Positions 50,204-57,653 of a DNA stretch of 64,000 nt are shown here, piece after piece. The DNA comes from JBBSJT01 sp041691015 (GTDB lineage: Bacteria; Chlamydiota; Chlamydiia; Chlamydiales; Parachlamydiaceae), in the NCBI GenBank assembly GCA_041691015.1, contig JBEPVN010000002.1, positions 1-64,000 of the forward strand, written 5' to 3'. The position numbers were made by a program, and so were the translations under genes. Position 1 is the first letter of the stretch; each line of letters begins with the position of its first letter. Below the pieces are notes generated by a model, which did no database searches, was not told where the DNA came from, and saw only the letters and a program-made list of their open reading frames with translations.

Positions 50204-52738
50204 ATGAAAGAAATTACCTATACTATAGATAAAGATCTGTCGCTTAAAAGCTCCGCTCTCGTTGTCAAAGTGACGGAATCTGGCAAGGATGCTCATTATC
50301 TCAAAAATATCGTTCCAAGTCAATGGCTTCAAGAATTAAAAGCAATGGCCATGACAGGTAAAATTTATTTTAATGGAAAACATTTAGCTGCCGACTTCTA
50401 TGGGAAAGTGGATTTTTCCTACCATGTTGAAAATATAAATAACCAAATAAAATTATCCGGAAAACTCAAGTGGAGCAATCAGGAAATAGATCTTTTAGAT
50501 TGTGACTTTCTTTTTCAAGGCCCCCCTCTTTTTTTTATTAAAGGCATCCATTTAAAAATCATAGGAACAGAGGTAACTTATAAAGAACTTAAAAAATTGC
50601 AGGATGGATTTACGTTTAAGCCCTCAGACATTGAAGAATTGGAACTTTTAAGTTTGGAAGATGAAAACGAACCGAAAATTTATATTACAAACCATGCCAA
50701 ACTTTGCTTAAATCAATCCAAAGAGCCAACCCCTTATCTAATCTTAAAAGATAGAACAGGAGCTTTTGCAGACCTTTGGATGGATTATGGAGATGATAAA
50801 AAGCCCTACAACGATCTAAAATTAAAAACATCTTCAGAAAAAGCGTTTGAGCAGGATTTATTCGAAACTGATTTTGTAAAAAAACAAATGGGTAATTCTA
50901 ATTATTACTGTCCTTTAGACAAGGTTTCCAAAAGCTTGACTTTTTTACTTGAAATAGGCTGGAAAATCTTTGATTTTAAAGGCAGATCTCTCCTAAAGCC
51001 GTCAAGTTATGAGCTTGAATTAAATGAAGAAAATAAAAAAATCTTAGTAAGAGGCTCTTTAAATTATGATTCCCATAAAGTAGATTTATCAAGAGTTGCA
51101 GGGGCTTTTAACAAAAGAGAGCGTTTCATTGAAATTTCAGATCATACTATCTGTTTAATTCCGGATCATTTTGAAAGTAAAGACCTCGAAAGTTTGATGG
51201 AAATCTCAGAAGTTGTAGGAGATGCGCTTGTTTTTAAAACGCATAAAATAGGTGCGATCGAAGATTTACTGAGTTCAAAAAATGTTGTTTTGAGTTCATC
51301 GCTCCATGATTTAAAAGAAAAATTAAAAGGTTTTTCCGGGGTTTCCTTATTTCTTCCGCCCTCTGAATTTAAAGGCATTTTACGTCCCTATCAGCAGGAG
51401 GGAGTCAATTTTCTGAAATTTCTTTATGACTTTCAGTTTCACGGGATGCTTGCAGATGATATGGGGCTTGGAAAAACAGTTCAAGTCCTTGCCTTTTTAT
51501 CGCAAATAAAATCTAAAAATCCAACGCTGATTGTTCTTCCGGCATCATTGGTCTTTAATTGGGAACTCGAAATCAAAAAATTTACGCCCCACTTAAAAGT
51601 TTCCATCCATCATGGAAAAAACCGTTTCCCTGCAATTGATTTAAGCGCTGATATTATTTTGACAACTTACAGCATTATTAGAATGGACTTGCATCTATTT
51701 CAAAAAGTTGACTTTGAATGCCTTATTTTGGATGAGGCACAAACCATAAAGAATGCTGATACTATAACTGCAAAAGCTTTATGTTCTCTAACAGCGCGCT
51801 TTAGACTTTCGATAACCGGCACTCCGGTTGAAAACAACTTAAAAGAACTCTGGTCACACTTTTACTTCTTAATGCCGGAGCTACTCGGAGATGAAAACCT
51901 CTTTTTAGCAGATGTGCAAGCTTCCGCATCCGATATGCGCTACCTGCAAAAAATAAAGAAGAAGATCAAACCTTTTATCATCAGGCGAAAAAAGAACCAA
52001 GTCGCAAAAGACCTGCCGGAACGAATTGAACAAACGGTTTATGTGGAAATGGAGCCGCTCCAGCGTAAAGTGTATGAGGATTACTTGTCAGGGATTAAAA
52101 ATTCCCTCATAAAAAAAGTGAGCTTGGATGGTTTATCAAAACACCGCATGGAAGTTTTAGAAGCGATTTTAAGACTGCGACAAATTTGCTGCCATCCGCT
52201 ATTGGTATCACACGATTTGGAAGAAAACATTCCAAGCGCAAAATTGGAATCGCTTTTAGAAGACATTGATACAGCAGTTTCTGAAGGCAGAAAAATTCTT
52301 ATTTATAGCCAGTTTACAAGCATGCTCAAATTGATTGCAAAAGCAGTAACAGAAAAAAACTTAAAATTTGCTTATTTGGACGGTAGTACGACAAACAGGG
52401 AAAAAGTTGTTTCAGAATTTCAGGAAGACTCAAAAATTCCTTTATTTCTAATCAGCTTAAAAGCTGGCGGCATCGGACTTAATTTAACGGCTGCAGACTA
52501 TGTCTTTATATTTGATCCTTGGTGGAATGACGCTGTTGAAAATCAGGCGATCAATAGAGCTCACCGCATTGGAAGAAAAGATACCGTGTTCGCAAAACGC
52601 TACATCACGCTTGAAACAATCGAAGAAAAAATGATGACCTTGAAGAAAAATAAGGAAAAAGTAGCTTCCGATATTTTGGATGACGAATTATCAGTTGCCA
52701 ATTTTACTGAAGATGACTTTAAGTTTTTATTAAGTTAA
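50204..52738 (+). CDS. SNF2-family DEAD-like helicase/ATPase
   Basis: Protein of 844 aa. A divergent N-terminal region (~1-385) precedes the SNF2 ATPase. Motif I is DDMGLGKTVQVLAFL (~419), motif II LILDEAQTIKN (~510), and motif III SITGTPVENNLKELWSHFYFL. The helicase C domain has ILIYSQFTSMLKLI, YLDGSTTNREKVV, KAGGIGLNLTAADYVFIFDPWWN and QAINRAHRIGRKD (motif VI). Chlamydiae encode such proteins (CT555 and CT708 in C. trachomatis). The ATG at 50204 is used because the frame upstream is antisense to the DUF116-like gene. A TATAAT at 50188-50193 is so close that the mRNA may be almost leaderless. Confidence 0.93.
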   Translation: MKEITYTIDKDLSLKSSALVVKVTESGKDAHYLKNIVPSQWLQELKAMAMTGKIYFNGKHLAADFYGKVDFSYHVENINNQIKLSGKLKWSNQEIDLLDCDFLFQGPPLFFIKGIHLKIIGTEVTYKELKKLQDGFTFKPSDIEELELLSLEDENEPKIYITNHAKLCLNQSKEPTPYLILKDRTGAFADLWMDYGDDKKPYNDLKLKTSSEKAFEQDLFETDFVKKQMGNSNYYCPLDKVSKSLTFLLEIGWKIFDFKGRSLLKPSSYELELNEENKKILVRGSLNYDSHKVDLSRVAGAFNKRERFIEISDHTICLIPDHFESKDLESLMEISEVVGDALVFKTHKIGAIEDLLSSKNVVLSSSLHDLKEKLKGFSGVSLFLPPSEFKGILRPYQQEGVNFLKFLYDFQFHGMLADDMGLGKTVQVLAFLSQIKSKNPTLIVLPASLVFNWELEIKKFTPHLKVSIHHGKNRFPAIDLSADIILTTYSIIRMDLHLFQKVDFECLILDEAQTIKNADTITAKALCSLTARFRLSITGTPVENNLKELWSHFYFLMPELLGDENLFLADVQASASDMRYLQKIKKKIKPFIIRRKKNQVAKDLPERIEQTVYVEMEPLQRKVYEDYLSGIKNSLIKKVSLDGLSKHRMEVLEAILRLRQICCHPLLVSHDLEENIPSAKLESLLEDIDTAVSEGRKILIYSQFTSMLKLIAKAVTEKNLKFAYLDGSTTNREKVVSEFQEDSKIPLFLISLKAGGIGLNLTAADYVFIFDPWWNDAVENQAINRAHRIGRKDTVFAKRYITLETIEEKMMTLKKNKEKVASDILDDELSVANFTEDDFKFLLS

Positions 52739-52752
52739 TTAACTAAAAGCCA

Positions 52753-52792
52753 CTGATATTTCGTTTTATTAATAAAATTAACGAAATATCAG
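52753..52792. terminator. Hairpin between SNF2 gene and the small coiled-coil gene
   Basis: CTGATATTTCGTT pairs with AACGAAATATCAG, 13 perfect base pairs and a 14-base AT-rich loop, 14 bases past the SNF2 stop. There is no U-tract on either side, so activity as a terminator is uncertain. Confidence 0.45.
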
Positions 52793-52812
52793 GAATTAGG
52801 AATTAATAGATC

Positions 52813-53013
52813 CTACTCTACCTCTTGATCATCGTTTTCCATGTAAACTTCAGGGTTTTCATTGATTTCTTTAGCTGTTGCTTTGATTGTTTCAAGACCA
52901 TGACTAAAACCGACATCACGCATCAATTGGTCTACATAGGTTAATTCTGAGATAAGTTGATCATTGATGGATTCAAGACCTGCGATTTTTCTTTCTAATT
53001 CTTTCTTTGTCAT
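52813..53013 (-). CDS. Small coiled-coil protein
   Basis: Protein of 66 aa, MTKKELERKIAGLESINDQL..., with a heptad-like helix (residues 1-~35) and an acidic end (ENDDQEVE). The size and N-terminal pattern recall SlyX-type coiled-coil proteins, though the match is weak. I place the start at 53013 because a very strong GGGGGA ribosome site lies right before it; an open frame runs 23 codons further upstream. Chlamydia has a short conserved gene near fmu/dacF that may correspond, but I cannot confirm it. An intrinsic terminator lies ~115 bases upstream on the same strand. Confidence 0.75.
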   Translation of the reverse strand: MTKKELERKIAGLESINDQLISELTYVDQLMRDVGFSHGLETIKATAKEINENPEVYMENDDQEVE

Positions 53014-53118
53014 ATATCCCCCTTTTGCCCTTCTCTCTGATTTGTTTGTCTTATGGTGAGATTGATGCAAAAGCCGTGCCAAGTTTAGCAGGAAGAAGTT
53101 TTTTTAAGAAGGCGATTG

Positions 53119-53168
53119 GCATAAAAAAACCGAGCTTCCAACATTTCCGGCGTTGAAAGCTCGGTAAC
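53119..53168 (-). terminator. Orphan intrinsic terminator (or attenuator)
   Basis: On the minus strand ACCGAGCTTTCAACG pairs with TGTTGGAAGCTCGGT (one small mismatch region) followed by seven U and ATGCC. No minus-strand gene lies between it and position 53976, so it ends either a small RNA or a leader of the coiled-coil gene 106 bases downstream. The 402-base gap 53014-53415 holds this element, a GGGTCCGGGGTC half-site at 53359 and no other recognisable feature. Confidence 0.75.
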
Positions 53169-53415
53169 CAAACAAAAGGAGCGCTAATATAAAGCATATG
53201 ATGCAAATTCCATGCCAAAGCAGATTTTTTTATTTAATTTTCAAAAGAAATCCTGCAAAATAACATTTTAAGTCTGTCGCGGCAGCGGCATACGCATCAA
53301 GCTTAAAGCCAATGCAAAGGGCTTTTTCGGAAGAAGAGAGAGAACCTGGGTTCAGATAGGGTCCGGGGTCTTAAGCTTGAGGAGCGTTTAAGATAACATT
53401 TAAAGGAGTGAACAG

Positions 53416-53976
53416 ATGACTCATCATTATTGTGATTATTTTTGGAAAGAAGGCATACCTTATGGGATTGCAGCTGTTGATCCCTCTACTATTAATGAAC
53501 CTACCTATAAAATAGTGATGGACCCCTACAGAAAACATATCTCCATAGAACAATACCAAAAAAATGTTTTTCAAAAGATGGTTTATGACTCGGCCTTTCT
53601 TAATTTCAGGCACTTAAAAAATGAGGACCATAGAGCCTGGCAAAAAATAACCGTGAGTGAAACAGAAGAAAAAATTGTCTGCCATTTAAGAGATCAGGAT
53701 GATCGTTTGGTTTTTGAAGAAATCTACTTTTTTAAGCAAGATTTCTGCTATGAATGCCACGCAATATCTCCCCATGGGATTTTGATCTCAATCCAACGAA
53801 TGCTCTACAAAAAACTTCACGATCCTTGCAATGGAGTCATTTTGTTTGATTCCAATGATCATCCGGTGGTTTTTAAAGAATATGAATTCGATGAGGATGC
53901 GCATACGTTTACTGATCTGATTGTAGCTAAATGGAACATGCAAAATTTCAAGGTTTTAGTTACATGCCTACAATAA
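53416..53976 (+). CDS. Hypothetical protein
   Basis: Protein of 186 aa, unrecognised. It starts MTHHYCDYFWKEGIPYGI and has a run of alternating hydrophobic strands (KIVCHLRDQDDRLVFEEIYFF, NGVILFDSNDHPVVFKEYEF), which suggests a beta-rich, possibly beta-sandwich fold. Acidic, with no signal peptide. AAGGAG precedes the ATG. It is convergent with the first F-box-like gene, 17 bases apart. Confidence 0.75.
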   Translation: MTHHYCDYFWKEGIPYGIAAVDPSTINEPTYKIVMDPYRKHISIEQYQKNVFQKMVYDSAFLNFRHLKNEDHRAWQKITVSETEEKIVCHLRDQDDRLVFEEIYFFKQDFCYECHAISPHGILISIQRMLYKKLHDPCNGVILFDSNDHPVVFKEYEFDEDAHTFTDLIVAKWNMQNFKVLVTCLQ

Positions 53977-53993
53977 CATTTGAAACGGTGATA

Positions 53994-55316
53994 TTACAAT
54001 TTAACTAACTCTGCTACCATATCTTCTGCTTCCATGTCTCTTAATTGGTTTTTTAGTCTTCTATTTGAAATGGGATTTTCAATAAGATCTGCAATTTTAT
54101 AAGCTCTTATATAATTTTTGATTCTTCCAAAAGATAAAGAAATTTCATTAAGGAGCTTCGCTACGACACGTTTACCATTAGTAGAATTTGTTTCTATCAT
54201 TTCTATGACTGATAAAGCCTTATCTAATAAGCGCGCCTCCACAAGCTTTAATGAAATCGTTTCATAAAATGTAGTATGACGGCTATCTACCAGGCTAAGA
54301 ATATGATTAAATTGCCAATCCTCGCCATATTTCACAAGCAATGCAATCAGAATACCACAAGAGTGCGGTCTTTCAACTAATGAACTTTCATCAAGGAGAG
54401 CAATATGATTAAAAACCTCCACAACACTGCCAAAACTTTGCACGACAATCTCCTGATCTCTTGAAAGAAGGTCTAATAATGCTTCACTTTTAACTTTAGG
54501 GTTATTAAATTTACGAATGAGTATGCAAGATTGACTTACGGATTGGCAATTGTCTAATAAAAGCGTTCTTAATTCACCTGAAATATCATCGATAAAGTGT
54601 TTTGAAAAAGCTAAATTAAAAGCAGAATTAAAAAAGCCTTTTTCAGCTAATTCAAGAGCTACATAATGAAAAGCATTTTTTGTTTGACAATTGTATTGCA
54701 ATTTTTTTAAAAAATTTATTTTCCAAAAAAAAAGACCTTTTAATTCTAATAAATAGTTAAGCAAAGACATCACTGTCTCATCATAACGATCATTTGATGT
54801 TAGAAATGAAAGCTTGGAAAATTCATATTTTCGCATCGCCATGCAGTGGTGAAAATGATTTTTTAATCTCAATGGATAATTACTAATTTCAATACCTGTT
54901 GAAATCTCCTCTATTTCCAGAAGGCTTAAATCCTTACACTCCATCACTAAAGCACCGATTATGTGATTTATTTCGCATGCAATTTTTGGGATTGTCCGTT
55001 GAGCTACAATGTGATTTGTGTGGGGTAAGTTTTTTGAAGCCTTAAACGTTGGATCAAATAAGGCCTTCGCAAAAAAACTTTCTACTTCTCTTTGTTTTTT
55101 TTCTAGACAGGTCACAGTAAAGTTGATCATATTTGTTAAAGGCATAACAATTGCTTGATCGCGTTTTAAGATGATATCATTCCAAAGTTTGCAGACTTGC
55201 ATCAATACAGTAATTTCATCACCGGAAAACTCATGAATAATTGTTAAAAAAGGTTCGGTAAAATAATCCGGGTAACAGGAATATTTATTCGCCTGCTGAA
55301 TGAATCCTAAGATCAT
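53994..55316 (-). CDS. F-box-like protein A
   Basis: Protein of 440 aa. Residues ~22-48 (PFLTIIHEFSGDEITVLMQVCKLWNDII) match the F-box consensus, with the Pro/Leu start, the hydrophobic I..ef.g.e core and the V-C-K-x-W ending. F-boxes bind Skp1 and bring substrates to SCF ubiquitin ligases, machinery found in eukaryotes. The rest is helical with possible repeat-like units (ALEL/LAEKGFFNSAFNLA, LVEARLLDKALSVIEMI, YIRAYKIADLIE), reminiscent of TPR-like helical arrays that could bind the target. No signal peptide. Own promoter at 55371-55400. Confidence 0.78.
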   Translation of the reverse strand: MILGFIQQANKYSCYPDYFTEPFLTIIHEFSGDEITVLMQVCKLWNDIILKRDQAIVMPLTNMINFTVTCLEKKQREVESFFAKALFDPTFKASKNLPHTNHIVAQRTIPKIACEINHIIGALVMECKDLSLLEIEEISTGIEISNYPLRLKNHFHHCMAMRKYEFSKLSFLTSNDRYDETVMSLLNYLLELKGLFFWKINFLKKLQYNCQTKNAFHYVALELAEKGFFNSAFNLAFSKHFIDDISGELRTLLLDNCQSVSQSCILIRKFNNPKVKSEALLDLLSRDQEIVVQSFGSVVEVFNHIALLDESSLVERPHSCGILIALLVKYGEDWQFNHILSLVDSRHTTFYETISLKLVEARLLDKALSVIEMIETNSTNGKRVVAKLLNEISLSFGRIKNYIRAYKIADLIENPISNRRLKNQLRDMEAEDMVAELVKL

Positions 55317-55370
55317 AAAAACTCCTTCAAAAAGTTAAGACATAAGTCTAAAGCTACCTTTAAGAATGAC

Positions 55371-55400
55371 ACTATCTGAATTACTTCTATTTATTGTCAA
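55371..55400 (-). promoter_or_regulatory. Candidate promoter for F-box-like gene A
   Basis: Minus-strand TTGACA (55395-55400), an 18-base spacer and GATAGT (55371-55376). The -35 overlaps the stop codon of F-box-like gene B, and the start lies 54 bases downstream. Confidence 0.45.
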
Positions 55401-56608
55401 ATATTTTGTTTGAATTGACTTTTAGCAAAATCCCTTGTAGTTGCATTTGGAATCATAGAAGCAACTTCCAGACTTTTTGGCTTGTTTCCAGTTCTAAATA
55501 AATAAGCTACTACAGAAAACAAAAGCTTGGATTGCTCATCTTCAATATTCCGCTTTTGGTGATTTTCGGTTACTCCATTCATAAACTTTTCAATAACCCC
55601 TAACGCTTGCTCAATTAAATCTCCTTTAAGTAACAATTTCACAAGAGGAGATAAAATATCCTTATAAAATTGAGGACCCACTTTTAGTACAATTTCCATC
55701 GCTTTTTTGTCGTATTTATTCTTAAAAAGTTCGTATACCAATAAAACAATGTGTTTCTTATAAGTGTCATAATCTGTTTTATCGAAATTCATAAAACATG
55801 TAAAAATGTTATCAATGCTCCAAAAAGGAATGATTTTATCCAAGGGAGCATGCGGAATAATTTTAAGCAAACCCTTAACTTGTTGTTGTGAATCTGTTAA
55901 GCCTTTAAGAAGTTCACACGCCCTAGAAATTTGGGTTTGTTTCACTAGGTGCTTTGCGATAAATACCCTTGTATACATAGATTTTTCAGATAAATGAATT
56001 GCCAAATCAAAATATCTTTTTTTTGCAAGTTCCAAAATAAGATGAAAATAGATAGCGTAAGGCTTATATTTAGAAGTACTTGAATGAATTTCTTTTTCTA
56101 ATTTACATTTCCACCTTAACTGCCCTGGATATTCCGACACGGTAGAACAAAGAAGATGATGCTCTAAATAACCCTCACATTTTATCTTTTCAATCGCCAT
56201 AAAAAACTGTAAACAAGCTGTCAATTCCATGGGGAATTGATCGTTTGAAAGTATGGACAGTTTTTCCTCTTCGTTCAAGTGGATGATATGTGCGGCTATT
56301 ATTTGTATGATAATATCTAGTTCATCTTCCATACCTAGTAAAGATGTTTGCGCGGTAAATTTAGTTGTAGAAAGGGATTCCATGACTTTTTTCACAGAAT
56401 CTAATTTATTTCTTTCGAAGATAGCAGAGATAAAGAGGATCAGTTTATTCAAAGACGAAGCGATGGATTTTTTTTGGAAAATAATTTTCCCATGCCAAAG
56501 CTTACAGACTTGCATTGCAGCAACAACTTCGTCACCAGAAAGATGTGGAAAGATATGATCAAGTGTATCAATAAGAGGACAAAATTCTAATGATGGAACA
56601 CTTAGCAT
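55397..56608 (-). CDS. F-box-like protein B
   Basis: Protein of 403 aa, paralogous to the downstream gene. The F-box-like segment is at residues ~11-41 (PLIDTLDHIFPHLSGDEVVAAMQVCKLWHGKI). LSGDE[IV]..[AL]MQVCKLW is shared almost exactly with protein A. The remainder is helical, with blocks such as LAKKRYFDLAIHLSEKS, LLKGDLIEQALGVIEKF and FRTGNKPKSLEVASMI matching the repeat-like units of its partner. The two genes are 80 bases apart in the same direction, an apparent tandem duplication. AGGA precedes the start. Confidence 0.78.
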   Translation of the reverse strand: MLSVPSLEFCPLIDTLDHIFPHLSGDEVVAAMQVCKLWHGKIIFQKKSIASSLNKLILFISAIFERNKLDSVKKVMESLSTTKFTAQTSLLGMEDELDIIIQIIAAHIIHLNEEEKLSILSNDQFPMELTACLQFFMAIEKIKCEGYLEHHLLCSTVSEYPGQLRWKCKLEKEIHSSTSKYKPYAIYFHLILELAKKRYFDLAIHLSEKSMYTRVFIAKHLVKQTQISRACELLKGLTDSQQQVKGLLKIIPHAPLDKIIPFWSIDNIFTCFMNFDKTDYDTYKKHIVLLVYELFKNKYDKKAMEIVLKVGPQFYKDILSPLVKLLLKGDLIEQALGVIEKFMNGVTENHQKRNIEDEQSKLLFSVVAYLFRTGNKPKSLEVASMIPNATTRDFAKSQFKQNI

Positions 56609-56616
56609 TTCAAATT

Positions 56617-56665
56617 CCTAAAAAAAGATTGTGATACCCCATATCGTTTTTAAGATATGGGGTAT
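56617..56665 (-). terminator. Intrinsic terminator after the YwqK-type lipoprotein gene
   Basis: On the minus strand ATACCCCATATC pairs perfectly with GATATGGGGTAT (12 bp, 8-base loop), then CACAATC and a run of six U. It lies between the lipoprotein stop (56672) and the start of F-box-like gene B (56608), so it could also attenuate the latter. Confidence 0.7.
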
Positions 56666-56671
56666 TGCACT

Positions 56672-57634
56672 TTATAGCGGTTTGCCGCGATTTAAAAGAT
56701 CAAACGTTTTTTCGGTGACTAATCTGTTTTGGTAGTACCAATCAGTTTTAATAACATCTCCAACATAGGCGTAAGATGGACCATGGCGTTGATCGCTTAC
56801 CCAGGAAATTTCTTCGATCAAGTGATTGCCATCCCTGAAGCGCTTTTCAATACCATGTTTAACCCCTTCAACATAAGGAACTTCAGCATATTTTTCACCG
56901 TTCAGATAAACAATAGTAATGCCCTCTTTTTTACCGTTAACCCAAACTTCGGTGGTGTTTGGCTCCCCTGTCGGAAAAAAAGATTTAAGGTTGCCTTCAA
57001 CGATTCTATTTTTATAAGGTGTCACTTCCTTTGGAGCGCCATTTCCATGGCATGTCGTACAAAGGATCATTTCCCCATTTTGAATTGTATCATTGGAAAC
57101 ATGTTGGCCATAATTGTCGCGTTGAACCCTTGTTCCAAAACCATCTGCAATTTTAGCTTCCAATTGGTTTTTGGAAGTAAAATATTCACCGCCAATTAAT
57201 TTATCATTTACAATCTGCTCTTTGGATTGGGGAGCTCCATTTTCATACCATCTTGTAATCGTACGGCCTTGCTGTCCTGTAAAAATAATTTCGTGGGCCG
57301 GTTTTCCAGAATAGTAATGAACGATGACTTTTTGGAGGTTGCCTTGTGAATATGTTTCTACTTTTTGAATCACTTCGCTGTGTGGAAATGTATAAGTTGT
57401 GTCGCCCTCTAAAACCCCGGAAGATAAGCTTTTTGTGACAATCACGCCATTTTTTAAAGTCGTGATAACTTTACCTGTTTGCCCACCTCTTGAAGACCAA
57501 TCTTCAACAGGAACTGCAACGCCATAGCGATGAACATAAGTCTCATCTACAATGGGACCGCAATTATTAGATCGATTGCAACTGTTTAGCAATAAGCATA
57601 AAGCAAAAAGAGTTGAAATTTTAAGAAATCGCAT
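56672..57634 (-). CDS. Lipoprotein with YwqK/MORN-type repeats
   Basis: Protein of 320 aa. Signal peptide MRFLKISTLFALCLLLNSC with a lipobox-like LNSC at Cys19. Repeats of the form G-x-x-x-x-W-Y/F-x-N/T-G-x follow (RTITRWYENGAPQSKEQIVNDKLIGGEYF; GNLKSFFPTGEPNTTEVWVNGKKEGI; HGIEKRFRDG), as in YwqK/MORN-like proteins. A CTTCHG motif (CxxCH) in the middle could bind heme or metal but may be incidental. I choose 57634 as start because AAGGA precedes it; an open frame starting 19 codons earlier overlaps pheT. In C. trachomatis CT476, also of unknown function, adjoins pheT (CT475). Confidence 0.82.
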   Translation of the reverse strand: MRFLKISTLFALCLLLNSCNRSNNCGPIVDETYVHRYGVAVPVEDWSSRGGQTGKVITTLKNGVIVTKSLSSGVLEGDTTYTFPHSEVIQKVETYSQGNLQKVIVHYYSGKPAHEIIFTGQQGRTITRWYENGAPQSKEQIVNDKLIGGEYFTSKNQLEAKIADGFGTRVQRDNYGQHVSNDTIQNGEMILCTTCHGNGAPKEVTPYKNRIVEGNLKSFFPTGEPNTTEVWVNGKKEGITIVYLNGEKYAEVPYVEGVKHGIEKRFRDGNHLIEEISWVSDQRHGPSYAYVGDVIKTDWYYQNRLVTEKTFDLLNRGKPL

Positions 57635-57653
57635 GATGTTTAGTCCTTTTGAT

